Notes under the pieces: generated by a model | Told to the model about the DNA's origin: nothing | The model's database searches: none | The model's input: the letters and a program-made list of their open reading frames with translations, nothing else | Source: Ignavibacteriota bacterium | Lineage (GTDB): Bacteria; Bacteroidota; Ignavibacteria; UBA10030; BY39 | Direction: 5' to 3' | Assembly: GCA_003327435.1 (NCBI GenBank) | Contig: QOQV01000003.1 | Coordinates: 124,001-188,000 of the forward strand | DNA: 64,000 nt | In this document: one piece after another, positions 35,328 to 44,726 of the stretch | Layout of the letters: each line of letters starts with the position of its first letter | Position numbering within the stretch: position 1 is the first letter of the stretch | Made by a program: the position numbers and the translations under genes

Positions 35328-37154
35328 TTAAGGTTTAATTAAATAAAACTCATAGCTACCGCTACCTGAATAACTGTATATTCTCCACCTATAATATCCT
35401 GATGTACCAGTGTATGAAATATTCTCATATGATGTTGAAGAAGTTGAGCTGGCTACATTAGCCCAGGTTAAACCATTCCACTTCTGGAGATAGAGATCAA
35501 AATCAGCATTGGAAGGACCAATTAAACAACCTTTATGAGTGCCACTCACACTACTATAATAATAAGTTCCATTAGGTTGAATTTGAGACGCACCGGTGCC
35601 AGAAAGTGTACCAGTGTATTTTGTTCCGGTACAGGTTTGCGATGAAGCTGCAGTTGTAAAACTCCAGACAGATGACCAGGCACTAGTACCAGCTGAATTG
35701 GAAGCGTTAACCCTCCAATAATATGTAGTACTGTTTGCAAGTCCAGAGATAGCCTGTGAAGTTGCTGTAATACCACTTTGATCAAATGTTAATGTGGAGA
35801 AGGATGAACTTGTTGAAACTTGCAATCTGTAAGATGTAGCACCACTAGAAGCATTCCATACCAGAGTTGGTGATGTTGAAACTCCAGTAGCTCCATTTGC
35901 AGGTGAAGATAAAGTTGGCGCAGCCGGTGGAGTTGGTGTACTTGAAAACAGAGTATAAAGCAAACGGTTTGGTGTACCAGAGGGCACGCTGGTAATTTTA
36001 TTCAGTGTTGCGTTATTTATTATTGCACTTTGAACAGTTGCAGGTGAAGCAGTCGGATTTGCCTGCAAGTAAAGAGCAGCAGCACCGGCAACATGAGGTG
36101 AAGCCATTGAGGTTCCAGAGATAGTATTCGTTGCAGTTGTTGAAGTGTACCAGGCAGAAGTTATATTTGAACCAGGCGCAAGGATATCAACTACAGAGCC
36201 ATAATTTGAAAACGATGAGAAAGCATCTGTACTGGTTGTTGAGCCAACAGTTATTGCTTCAGTAACACGCGCAGGTGAGTAATTTGCTGCATTTGCATAA
36301 GAATTTCCCGCAGCCACAACATAAGTTATTCCATCAGCAATTGATCTCCTGACAGCATCATCAAGTGAAGTAGATGCACTTCCACCTAACGACATATTCG
36401 CAACAGCTGGATTTGTTGTGTGATGAGATGTAACCCAGTCAACACCCGAAATTATACCAGAGATGGTACCACTTCCGCTGTTATCAAGCACGCGTACTGC
36501 ATATAGCCGGACCTTCTTAGCAATTCCGTATGTCTTGCCACCTATTGTTCCAGCTACATGTGTACCATGCCCATTCCCATCAGTAGCAGTTCCTCCGCTT
36601 GTGATGATATCAATACCAGTATAAGCTCTACCTTCAAACTCTGTGTGATCAAGTCGAATTCCTGTATCAATTACATAAACATCAACGCCCTCACCAGTAT
36701 AGTCGTATGTGTAAGTTGTACTAAGTGGTAAATCTCTTTGATCAACACGGTCAATTCCCCAGGTTGCATTAGTTTGCGTAACTGAAATATTGACAACCTG
36801 ATCTTCTTCAATATAAGCAACATTAGGATTGTTTAAGAGTCCTTTAACGGCTTGTTCTGGAACCTGAACTGCAAACCCTTTGATGGTATGTTGATAAACA
36901 TATTTGAGTTTCCCGCCAATTTGACTTGCCATAAGATTTGCATTATCAGCAACTTTTGTAACATCCTCCTTGAAAACGACAATATAGTGGTCTGGGATTC
37001 GTGTTGCTGGAGAAGCTTTGAAGAATTGCAGCGGGGATACATTTTGATTAACGACTGGCTCTTGTGGTGAATAGGTTTGCTGGTCCTGACAACCAACAAA
37101 CACAAGAGTAATTACAAGTGCCACCAAACTAAAAAACCTGACAAAGTTTTTCAT
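35328..37154 (-). CDS. subtilisin-like S8 serine protease, lipoprotein
   Basis: A 608-residue exported protease. The signal peptide ends in a lipobox-like LVFVGC with C22, so it may be a lipoprotein. An I9 inhibitor propeptide covers about 50-125 (DHYIVVFKEDV, NPNVAYIEEDQ). The catalytic domain has D163 (DVYVIDTGI), H196 (NGHGTHVAGT), oxyanion N284 (AAGNS) and S349 (SGTSMASPHVAG). These resemble the proteinase K/aqualysin group. A fibronectin-III-like domain (about 412-500) and a pre-peptidase C-terminal-like beta domain (about 505-608) follow. It has no T9SS tail. The ATG has GGAG in front. The Thr/Ser-rich sequence and slightly higher GC differ from neighbours, which may reflect composition or transfer. 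Likely a surface or secreted scavenging protease. Confidence 0.93.
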   Translation of the reverse strand: MKNFVRFFSLVALVITLVFVGCQDQQTYSPQEPVVNQNVSPLQFFKASPATRIPDHYIVVFKEDVTKVADNANLMASQIGGKLKYVYQHTIKGFAVQVPEQAVKGLLNNPNVAYIEEDQVVNISVTQTNATWGIDRVDQRDLPLSTTYTYDYTGEGVDVYVIDTGIRLDHTEFEGRAYTGIDIITSGGTATDGNGHGTHVAGTIGGKTYGIAKKVRLYAVRVLDNSGSGTISGIISGVDWVTSHHTTNPAVANMSLGGSASTSLDDAVRRSIADGITYVVAAGNSYANAANYSPARVTEAITVGSTTSTDAFSSFSNYGSVVDILAPGSNITSAWYTSTTATNTISGTSMASPHVAGAAALYLQANPTASPATVQSAIINNATLNKITSVPSGTPNRLLYTLFSSTPTPPAAPTLSSPANGATGVSTSPTLVWNASSGATSYRLQVSTSSSFSTLTFDQSGITATSQAISGLANSTTYYWRVNASNSAGTSAWSSVWSFTTAASSQTCTGTKYTGTLSGTGASQIQPNGTYYYSSVSGTHKGCLIGPSNADFDLYLQKWNGLTWANVASSTSSTSYENISYTGTSGYYRWRIYSYSGSGSYEFYLIKP

Positions 37155-37279
37155 TGATAAACTCCTATTTGGTGGTTGATAATTTGTTAATTAAATTAAC
37201 TAAAAAGAACCAAGGACATTTAATTATAATAAATCCTTAATAATAAGTCAAGTCAGTTATACAATTGAATATGAAATCT

Positions 37280-37978
37280 TTATAAATCTATAGAAGAATT
37301 ATTTCGTTTCATCAATATTAATAGATTAGTTGTAAAATTATAACACAAATCAAAATATTTAAAAATATCATTCCCCAGTAACCCCTGAATATTTACAAGT
37401 TGCAAAGCATTTCTCAGAAATTCCGGAAGAATACCACAAGTAACTAGAAATTCTTTCTCATCGATAATCACTGGTAAATGATAAATTTTTGTTTCAAAAT
37501 TTCCTATAGTAGGATAAAAATCTTTTATTGAACCCAATGGTTCAAAATTGTATACAATGTCCGGTCCAAAATATGATATCTTTGCTCCAGTATCTAAAAA
37601 CAATCTCAAGTTCTGTTGATTTACATTTAAATCTACAACTGGTACATTCTTATAGAAATGCAGAGGGATACATATACCATTATGATTAAATGGTTTTTTT
37701 GAGAAATGTATGAGCTTATTCTCCCATCTAACATAAAAATTTATCTTGGTAAGTACATCACCACCTAATAGGATATTTATTTTTGTTCCGATAAATTCAC
37801 TCAACTGATCTAAGGAGATTCCACAAAAACTTTCAGGGAATGTATAATTCTCTTCTAAGATCGATAATGAACTCCCATCACTTAGGCTAATATGTGAACC
37901 AGTGTCAATTAGCATCCGCTTCCCATCAATTAATACAATTAAATGATTATCAAATATATCGAGTGGATATTCATTCAT
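37280..37978 (-). CDS. two-lobed retropepsin-like aspartic protease candidate
   Basis: A 232-residue protein with an internal duplication of a retropepsin-like half. Lobe one has D25-T-G (MLIDTGSHISL) and a later LLGGDVL (70-76). Lobe two has D129-T-G (LFLDTGAKISYFG) and LLGNDIF (200-206). Each half shows the flap-strand and psi-loop order expected of an aspartic protease lobe, so the single chain could form a pepsin-like active site with both Asp residues. No signal peptide or membrane anchor is seen, so it is probably cytoplasmic. Its start is 25 bases downstream of the barrel protein at 38004. Activity is inferred from the motifs only. Confidence 0.65.
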   Translation of the reverse strand: MNEYPLDIFDNHLIVLIDGKRMLIDTGSHISLSDGSSLSILEENYTFPESFCGISLDQLSEFIGTKINILLGGDVLTKINFYVRWENKLIHFSKKPFNHNGICIPLHFYKNVPVVDLNVNQQNLRLFLDTGAKISYFGPDIVYNFEPLGSIKDFYPTIGNFETKIYHLPVIIDEKEFLVTCGILPEFLRNALQLVNIQGLLGNDIFKYFDLCYNFTTNLLILMKRNNSSIDL

Positions 37979-38003
37979 AACAATTCATATAAATTGAAAT
38001 ATT

Positions 38004-38876
38004 TTACTTTCTAACTCCAAAGTTGTATGCAAATCCCAGCCAGGGAAAGAACGGAAAACCTTCCATCTCTGCACCGGATGGATGAATAAGCCCGAAATCC
38101 GCAGCTAAATTTTCACCAAAGAAACGAATTCCAAATGAGAGCAGGTTAACTTCAGAATTAGGCATAAGCCAGTTTTCAGTTATGAACTTGATAGATTTTG
38201 TGGCTCTAAGTTCTCCACCTATTAGTACAATTGGTTTATCCGCAACATCACTCCCATAAAAACCCCAACCAAGCCCTGCTGTTATAGAAGTATTCGATGT
38301 CCCATATGTTGCAACTCCATAGTAAATGCCTAATCCTTTTTCAGAAGTTTTTGTAGAATTCAAATAAAGTAATCCACCAGCAACACTGAATTTTTTATTT
38401 TCAAAGGGCGTGATTTTGGGAGCAAAGTATATTATCTGACTTGTTGCACCGGGTATAAGCGATAAACCACCTGCAAGGGAAAGAAAATCTGTTACACCAA
38501 CAGCAAAAAAAGGGAAGAATATCTGATATGCTGAAAAATATCCCTGTCCTGTTCTTAGGGCTCGAGCAGTTGGAGAAAAAAACAGCCGCGTGTGATTCGG
38601 ATCCTGTCTTACATATTCGCCTCCAATCATTTCACCCGTAAGATGCTCTATTTTTTTAATCTGATTTTTTTGGATAGTCATAGAAACATTACCGAGCATC
38701 TTAAAATAAACTGTTAAAGAATCTTCAGCTTCAATAATCCCCATGAGTTCTGAGCCATCTTTTAGAATTAACCTGGTTGGCTTTTGAGTTGAAGTGTCCT
38801 GTTGCGTAAAACAATTTCCCGTTAAAAGTACGGTAAAAACAACTATAATTAAAGCTGTTAAATTGCGTAACTTCAT
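38004..38876 (-). CDS. exported beta-rich protein, function unknown
   Basis: A 290-residue protein with a signal peptide (LTALIIVVFTVLLTGNCFTQ). The first 80 residues form a small beta domain with RLILKDGSELMGIIEAED and MTIQKNQIKKIEHL, which looks like a short SH3/LSm-like fold. The rest (about 100-290) is alternating strands rich in Gly and aromatics, ending FGVRK, as in an outer-membrane barrel. I do not recognise a named family. It precedes the retropepsin-like gene on the same strand. Confidence 0.6.
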   Translation of the reverse strand: MKLRNLTALIIVVFTVLLTGNCFTQQDTSTQKPTRLILKDGSELMGIIEAEDSLTVYFKMLGNVSMTIQKNQIKKIEHLTGEMIGGEYVRQDPNHTRLFFSPTARALRTGQGYFSAYQIFFPFFAVGVTDFLSLAGGLSLIPGATSQIIYFAPKITPFENKKFSVAGGLLYLNSTKTSEKGLGIYYGVATYGTSNTSITAGLGWGFYGSDVADKPIVLIGGELRATKSIKFITENWLMPNSEVNLLSFGIRFFGENLAADFGLIHPSGAEMEGFPFFPWLGFAYNFGVRK

Positions 38877-39056
38877 ATTAAACTCTTCTATTCAAAATTT
38901 TACCAACTGATTATCCCGATCAAAAATACTAAGAAACTCGTTTAAAATTAAAAAAAAAAATATCGAAAAGCAAATTTAGAAATCATTAACGCGAACTGAT
39001 TTTAATAAAGTTAAATCTCCGATTAAAATATTGATCTATTTACTAAATTTTCTGAT

Positions 39057-40436
39057 TTAGATTTTTATCTTCAATCCGAAACCGAACGAGAATCTATCGA
39101 AAGAATTTGGTGAGATTGCTGCTTCAAAATTTTCTGTTGCAAACTCAATATCCATAAAACTGAGTAAGATACCTGTCCCAAATGCTAAATTAAATCCCTG
39201 AATTCCACCAACCGAAATCCCAGTTCTGATCGGCATCCATTTCCAGGGTTTATATTCCACTCCAAGTGAGAATCTTGGCTTTGTTGTGTTACCAGCAATA
39301 TTATTAAAGCCCTGATTATAATCTAATGCAATCAATAATTCTCCAGGAAATTTTGTTATGAAAGGAGCTTTATCGAGACGATAGGCAGCACCAATTCTCA
39401 AAATTGTCGGCAAAGCCGAATTAAAACCTGATATTGACTTATTTGTGCCTTTCATTATATTATCTAAACTATCTAACTGCTCCTGCCCTGTTTTTGGATC
39501 ATCGAAATTAAATTCAGCATAACCGGAATGTTCGTATGTATTTTCCCGCCAGCGAATTTTTCCCATATCCACAAGTGCTAAACCGACCGTCAGTTCTTCC
39601 GCAACAACGGCTTGCAATCCGATATCAAAGCCCACTCCGGTACCTGCTGGTTTTGGAAAAGGAGTATAATCACTACTATAATCATCTCTAAATAGATTTA
39701 ATCCTGAAAATTTAACCTGATAATCTACTTTTCCGCTTATTTTCGAATCGGCATCTGTTGTAAGAAAAGTGCGATTGTGGCTGACTTCTGCAAAACCGAA
39801 GCCATGAACTAATTTTAAACTTATTCCAGCAGATAAATATTTCAGGAATTCAGGTGCCGGAATTTCACGAGCATACGACAAAGAATATTCCCGATGCCAT
39901 AATGCATTAAAATATGTTTTACTAAAATCATATCTACTATTTAGTGGATTACCATATAAAATAAATTCGAGATAAGATTTTGGTAAAAGTAAATTAACAC
40001 CGGCTTTTTCGCTAACATTCAAAGCAAAAGCACCTACAGCATCAAGGTTGAACGATAATGCAACTAAATTTATATCAATACCTGAACCTGTTTGTGCCAA
40101 TCCCGCAGGGAACATTGAAAGAATTTTTCTCTTGTCAGCTTCGTTCAGATAAACTGGTTCTCCATTTTCATCACCAGTAAAATATTTATTGTACAAATTT
40201 ATATCAATCAGGTCGCTACCTGTCGTAATTGTAAAGTTAATGAGGTTAAATTCAAATGACTTTTCACCTGACGGTGCTAAGTTAGCTGGGTTAATGTTTA
40301 ATGTATTAATACCGCGAGCAACTGCTGTAAAGGTTCTCGCCATACTAAACCCCTGCAAGTTCGTTCTCTCGGTACAAAAACTGAAATTCTTAAACAAAAA
40401 TATCAATAAAATTATTTTTATACACCTATTTAACAT
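39057..40436 (-). CDS. outer-membrane barrel protein (DUF5723/PorV-like), unknown role
   Basis: A 459-residue protein with a signal peptide (IILLIFLFKNFSFCTE) and a mature start GFSMARTFTAVARGINTLNINPANLAP. That Gly/Ala/Asn-Pro-Ala opening is usual in FadL/PorV/DUF5723-type barrels of this phylum. The body is alternating strands to the C-terminal FGFGLKIKI. No substrate can be inferred. It starts 3 bases after the end of the 688-residue exported protein gene, so they form one transcript. Confidence 0.62.
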   Translation of the reverse strand: MLNRCIKIILLIFLFKNFSFCTERTNLQGFSMARTFTAVARGINTLNINPANLAPSGEKSFEFNLINFTITTGSDLIDINLYNKYFTGDENGEPVYLNEADKRKILSMFPAGLAQTGSGIDINLVALSFNLDAVGAFALNVSEKAGVNLLLPKSYLEFILYGNPLNSRYDFSKTYFNALWHREYSLSYAREIPAPEFLKYLSAGISLKLVHGFGFAEVSHNRTFLTTDADSKISGKVDYQVKFSGLNLFRDDYSSDYTPFPKPAGTGVGFDIGLQAVVAEELTVGLALVDMGKIRWRENTYEHSGYAEFNFDDPKTGQEQLDSLDNIMKGTNKSISGFNSALPTILRIGAAYRLDKAPFITKFPGELLIALDYNQGFNNIAGNTTKPRFSLGVEYKPWKWMPIRTGISVGGIQGFNLAFGTGILLSFMDIEFATENFEAAISPNSFDRFSFGFGLKIKI

Positions 40437-40439
40437 ATC

Positions 40440-42506
40440 TTAATCATCATTTCTAAATCTGTAATTAAAAGAACTAAACACTCTCACCTGAATAAAATCA
40501 GTATTTCTTATCTTAACTGAGGGTGCAGAAGGTAAAGAATTAATTTCCAACTCTACAACAGCGTATTTTGCTCTATTAAAATTATCAATATCATTCTTGT
40601 TCATATTAATTGAGATTTTTGATTGAACAGCATCAGTACTAAATCCATCACCACCAATTTGTGCAGGATTAACCAGTACGGGTCCAGTAGCTGGTAGGTA
40701 TTGAATGAATCTTCGCTCTTTATCCAATAATATTATTAAAAGTTTTAAACCTATCGGAATACGATTATTCAAATTAAAATTCACAGCCCCATTTTGGACT
40801 CTATCTAAAAAAGTAGAATCAATATCTACTTTATTCCCATTATCGTCTTTCTCATCTCCGACTAATAAAGTATCTCTAAAGAATCCTTTTTTAATGCCAA
40901 CATTGAGTGGTAAATCTAGGATTACATTACCATTAACTTTATCAGAACTGCTTATTGAACCTGAAGTGTAGTCTGGGTTAATGAGAAAGTTTGTATTTAC
41001 ATTGTAACTTTCTGGTAAATTTTTATTTCTCAAAATATAATTTGTTAATGAGGAAACTAACTCGTTGCCACTTATCTGTACTGTCGTTGATGTATTTGCA
41101 TTAAGAGTTGTTTGTGGAATTGATATTCTATATATAGCTGAATCCGCGAGCAAAATATTTCCAGCAAACCTAAGGGGAATATTGGGACAGGACAATACAA
41201 AATTAAATCTTGAATCGGGAAGTTTTAAACTATCAAATTTAAATTTATCAGGTAATTCACCCAACTTTATATTTAATGTCGTATCAAAATCAATCACTGT
41301 TGGTTTTATAATACCTTCAACATAAGAAAGGACGAATTCGTTATCTGGAGGAGGTGAAATTATGATTCTTGCGATAAGTTTATCTGTTGCTTTAAATATC
41401 CGAAAAGCAGTTGTATCATCTTCTGAACCCAATTGTCTAATTGATGCATTAAAATAAACTGTGTCCGTCGGATATGGAGAATTGAATTCGTAATCAGGCA
41501 GGTTAATGTTTATTTGAAATGAATCTTTCCTGGCTATAATTCTATTTAAGTCAAAATTTTGTCGTGTAATTCTATTTAAAAATTGAGGAAGCTGAAACCT
41601 AACTTCTGCAGCTACATCAAAATCATTTATTATTTTTAAGGATAATGCACCTTTTTTAAATCGTGCAATTTTTAGCTTAGATGGGTATGCGGATGTATCA
41701 ATGACTAATTTAGAATTATTAATTCTGAAAATTTCTGTTGGAGGTATTTTCGCACGTGCACTATTAATTTTTAAGGTACTAAAATTTAGTTCGACTTTTA
41801 GTATCGAATCTGGCATTGTTACCACTCCTGAACTGCCAGGTGTTCTTGCGTATGCTGTATCCAATTTTAAAGGCATTGTAAGCCTTTTATTTTCAAGCGA
41901 TATTTCTGAAGATTTTTGAGTAAAGGGTGCAATAGTACCTATATCAAAAATAAATGTATTGTTTTCACCATCAATAAAAGTTATTGGACTAGTGAATTCA
42001 ATTGTAATTGGGCTATAATTAAACATATTTAGTTTTACCCTGCCACTATCAAATTCAAGATAATCAAATTGATCTGTTGAAGGCAGGGTAACTGAAAAAG
42101 GCGGTAAATTACCCGGTGGAATTATTCCAGATGGTATACCAGGATTATGAACATAAGTTATTAATTTAAAATCTCTGTATGGAATTGAACCTGCATCAAT
42201 TGATAATGGATTCGGTTGTTCAGGTTTAATATTTAATTTTTCTCCGACTGAATCAGATATAATTCGTTGAGAGTAGGAATAACTCACAAGTCCATTTTGT
42301 GCATTAATCTGGAACAGCTCTGGATTTTTATTGATTAAAGAATCTATCGAATAAGGCCTGTTAACCAACGGAAGATTTAATTGAACATCCCATTGAGGTG
42401 CAACAGGTTTTTTAAAATCGCAGTTGAATGAAATGATAGAAAAACAAATAATTATAAGGAGAGAAAAAATTCTAATAAAATTCTTCAATTTAGTTTCATT
42501 CTTCAT
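40440..42506 (-). CDS. large exported beta-rich protein, function unknown
   Basis: A 688-residue protein with a hydrophobic leader (IFSLLIIICFSIISFNC) ending in a Cys that could be lipidated, though the lipobox is not canonical. The mature start FKKPVAPQWDVQLNLPLVNRPY is a recurrent opening in exported Ignavibacteria proteins. The rest is Ser/Thr/Asn/Pro-rich beta sequence without catalytic motifs that I recognise. It is followed 3 bases later by a barrel protein, so a surface or outer-membrane-associated role is likely. The name of its family, if any, is not known to me. Confidence 0.6.
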   Translation of the reverse strand: MKNETKLKNFIRIFSLLIIICFSIISFNCDFKKPVAPQWDVQLNLPLVNRPYSIDSLINKNPELFQINAQNGLVSYSYSQRIISDSVGEKLNIKPEQPNPLSIDAGSIPYRDFKLITYVHNPGIPSGIIPPGNLPPFSVTLPSTDQFDYLEFDSGRVKLNMFNYSPITIEFTSPITFIDGENNTFIFDIGTIAPFTQKSSEISLENKRLTMPLKLDTAYARTPGSSGVVTMPDSILKVELNFSTLKINSARAKIPPTEIFRINNSKLVIDTSAYPSKLKIARFKKGALSLKIINDFDVAAEVRFQLPQFLNRITRQNFDLNRIIARKDSFQININLPDYEFNSPYPTDTVYFNASIRQLGSEDDTTAFRIFKATDKLIARIIISPPPDNEFVLSYVEGIIKPTVIDFDTTLNIKLGELPDKFKFDSLKLPDSRFNFVLSCPNIPLRFAGNILLADSAIYRISIPQTTLNANTSTTVQISGNELVSSLTNYILRNKNLPESYNVNTNFLINPDYTSGSISSSDKVNGNVILDLPLNVGIKKGFFRDTLLVGDEKDDNGNKVDIDSTFLDRVQNGAVNFNLNNRIPIGLKLLIILLDKERRFIQYLPATGPVLVNPAQIGGDGFSTDAVQSKISINMNKNDIDNFNRAKYAVVELEINSLPSAPSVKIRNTDFIQVRVFSSFNYRFRNDD

Positions 42507-42582
42507 TGCAAGTTAAATATATGAAGAATAAAAATTATTATCAATAGGATATTGAAAAGTTATGCCTCAAATCACAAAAATT

Positions 42583-44313
42583 TTAATTCCCAGATTTCCA
42601 GATTTTTAAGTCAATATTTGGGAAAAGGAAGTTTCTCTCAAGACATTCGTTAGCATATTCCCAATCATCCTGAGAGAGAGTTCCTGTTTCTGCGTACTGC
42701 TCGATAAATTTGATTAATTTATTAAAGTCGCTGTTGTGATTAAAGAAACGTTCTTCTGCATATTTACGTGCTGATTGTGTGGAAATTAAAAATTGCCAAT
42801 CGGAAGCTTGTAAAAGGAGGAGTTCTCTTGCAGCCTGAGTTAGCAGGAAGGTTAATTTTTCATCTGCTTTATCTAAATATTTTGAAACAATCTTTTTAAA
42901 CACAATTTCATTTTTATATATCTCTTTCCAGGTCCACTCTGTATTTTCATTTAACCAGATGAAATGGTGTCCTCCTTCGCCCCATGAACCTTCGGGTAGT
43001 TGTATAACTTTATCAGGTTTAAATGTATCCAGAGCTTGTGATGTGTTTGTAAGTTCAATTAGTTTTGAATTTTCAATTTTTTGTAAAACTTTTTTTAGAA
43101 AGCGTGGACCTTCGAACCACCAATGACCGAAAAGTTCAGTATCGAATGGTGCTGTTAATATTCCTTTCTTTTTTGTCATTGTATGATATGAACTTAAAGT
43201 TTCTTCCACAAGGTATACAAAATGAGAAGAGTGAGCTTCTAATCTTTCTTCTACTGCCTCAGGGACATATTTCAATTTATCAGCAAGATCCGCTTCTGAA
43301 TGTGTAACGCGCCAGTATCTGTGACCACTGAGATGATGCTTTTTGTGAAATTCTAAATAATTACCATCACCCGGATAGCCCCATTCACCACTCCAGACCT
43401 GCAATGCTGTTTTGGGATCACGTGTAAAAACCGCCACCGAAGGAGAAATTGGGCTGTTTGGTGAATCAACTAAATATATTTCATATACGGATTTTTCAAA
43501 TTCTTCCGGTCTGATAGAAATTTGTTTTTGATGTTGCTCCCATATTTCTTTTAATCCACCAAATCGTTCGAGATAGACACCAATCGGTTTACCACCTAAC
43601 AACATTGCTGAATCAATAATAAAAAACTCCAAGCCATATTTAGCAAGAATTTCTTCTACACCCTGTCGCTCATATTCACCTGTTAAATATTCTGTTTTCA
43701 CTGGAGCTTTCCAAATATATCTCGGCCTATAAGCACATTCAGGCAACCAAATACCTCTTGGTTTTACACCAAACAATTCTTTGTGTGTATCGACTGCAAC
43801 TTTTACCTGAGCTTCTATACTTTCATCCTGACTGAGTAGAGGGAAGTAACCATGTGTAGCACCACAGGTAAGTATATCCAGAACTCCATTTTGCATCAGT
43901 TTCCGAAATGCGGAAATTAAATCTGCTTTATACTTATCACAAAAATCTTTTTTTCTTTCAGTATACCAGTTAATCCAGAATTGAGCTGTTGATTTAAGAT
44001 GTGAATCTCCGTTCTTATGAAAATAAATTTCATCTTTCTCGGCAGCTGTAATTTTTTCCTGAAGATATTGTGTAAAAGTTTCTTTAAAAAGGGGATCAGA
44101 AAGTTGTTCAGCTAAAACTGGACTTATCCCTATTGAAAGTTTTGGATGATAACCCTCTTCCAATAGTTCATTTAAAATATTTAAAATTGGAATGTATACT
44201 TCTGCTGCTGCTTCATTTAGCCAATCGGATCCGTGTGGCCACTTACCATGAGTGATCACATAAGGTAGATGTGTATGCAATACAAATGTAAAGCTACCGA
44301 TTTTCCCATTCAT
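42583..44313 (-). CDS. GH57 1,4-alpha-glucan branching enzyme-like
   Basis: A 576-residue GH57 protein with the DUF1957 C-terminal domain, the layout of GH57 glycogen branching enzymes. These make alpha-1,6 branches in glycogen in the cytoplasm. Visible are FVLHTHLPYVITHGKWPHG (residues 10-28), GATHGYFPLL, nucleophile E192 (GIWLPECAYRPR) and acid/base D391 (TAPFDTELFGHWWFEGP). There is no signal peptide. It overlaps no neighbour, and the upstream DUF3467 gene is 13 bases away. With the exported GH13 enzymes at 16186-20431 it suggests intake and storage of alpha-glucan. Confidence 0.92.
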   Translation of the reverse strand: MNGKIGSFTFVLHTHLPYVITHGKWPHGSDWLNEAAAEVYIPILNILNELLEEGYHPKLSIGISPVLAEQLSDPLFKETFTQYLQEKITAAEKDEIYFHKNGDSHLKSTAQFWINWYTERKKDFCDKYKADLISAFRKLMQNGVLDILTCGATHGYFPLLSQDESIEAQVKVAVDTHKELFGVKPRGIWLPECAYRPRYIWKAPVKTEYLTGEYERQGVEEILAKYGLEFFIIDSAMLLGGKPIGVYLERFGGLKEIWEQHQKQISIRPEEFEKSVYEIYLVDSPNSPISPSVAVFTRDPKTALQVWSGEWGYPGDGNYLEFHKKHHLSGHRYWRVTHSEADLADKLKYVPEAVEERLEAHSSHFVYLVEETLSSYHTMTKKKGILTAPFDTELFGHWWFEGPRFLKKVLQKIENSKLIELTNTSQALDTFKPDKVIQLPEGSWGEGGHHFIWLNENTEWTWKEIYKNEIVFKKIVSKYLDKADEKLTFLLTQAARELLLLQASDWQFLISTQSARKYAEERFFNHNSDFNKLIKFIEQYAETGTLSQDDWEYANECLERNFLFPNIDLKIWKSGN

Positions 44314-44326
44314 CTTAGTATCTTAA

Positions 44327-44650
44327 TTAATGGACTTTACTACCTGATTCGGGTGGTTGAAACCCAAATCCACCCTGGTTTGGCTCACCTTGAATTTTTA
44401 TCTCTCCAAATCTTTTCTCAAACTTATCAATATTATCTTCGAGCGCTTTTAGCAACAACTTTGCATGTTGTGGAGTCATTATTATTCTTGCGTGAACTTT
44501 AGCTTTTGGAATACCGGGTAATACTCTTGTAAAATCCACAACAAATTCTGCAGGTGAGTGAGTAATAATTGCCAGATTTGAATAAATACCTTCAGCTTCT
44601 TTTTCACCAAGTTCGATATTTATTTGCTGTTGCTGAGGTTGATTTGTCAT
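44327..44650 (-). CDS. DUF3467 protein
   Basis: A 107-residue protein of the DUF3467 family: GIYSNLAIITHSPAEFVVDFTRVLPG and ARIIMTPQHAKLLLKALEDNI are diagnostic. The N-terminus is Gln-rich and the C-terminus is Gly/Pro-rich (QGGFGFQPPESG). The function is unknown; homologues are widespread in bacteria, sometimes near housekeeping genes. A good ribosome-binding site (AAAGGAAGG) precedes the ATG. Confidence 0.85.
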   Translation of the reverse strand: MTNQPQQQQINIELGEKEAEGIYSNLAIITHSPAEFVVDFTRVLPGIPKAKVHARIIMTPQHAKLLLKALEDNIDKFEKRFGEIKIQGEPNQGGFGFQPPESGSKVH

Positions 44651-44689
44651 TTAAATCCTTCCTTTCTTTAAAACTTCATTTGAACAGAT

Positions 44690-44713
44690 ACCCCGACTTT
44701 AAAAAGTCGGGGT
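44690..44713 (-). terminator. hairpin behind the TPR gene
   Basis: ACCCCGACTTT and AAAGTCGGGGT can pair as an 11-base-pair stem with an AA centre, 14 bases after the TPR stop. No clear T-run follows on the minus strand, so it could be a weak terminator or an mRNA-end stabiliser. Confidence 0.55.
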
Positions 44714-44726
44714 TAAACCTAATAAA

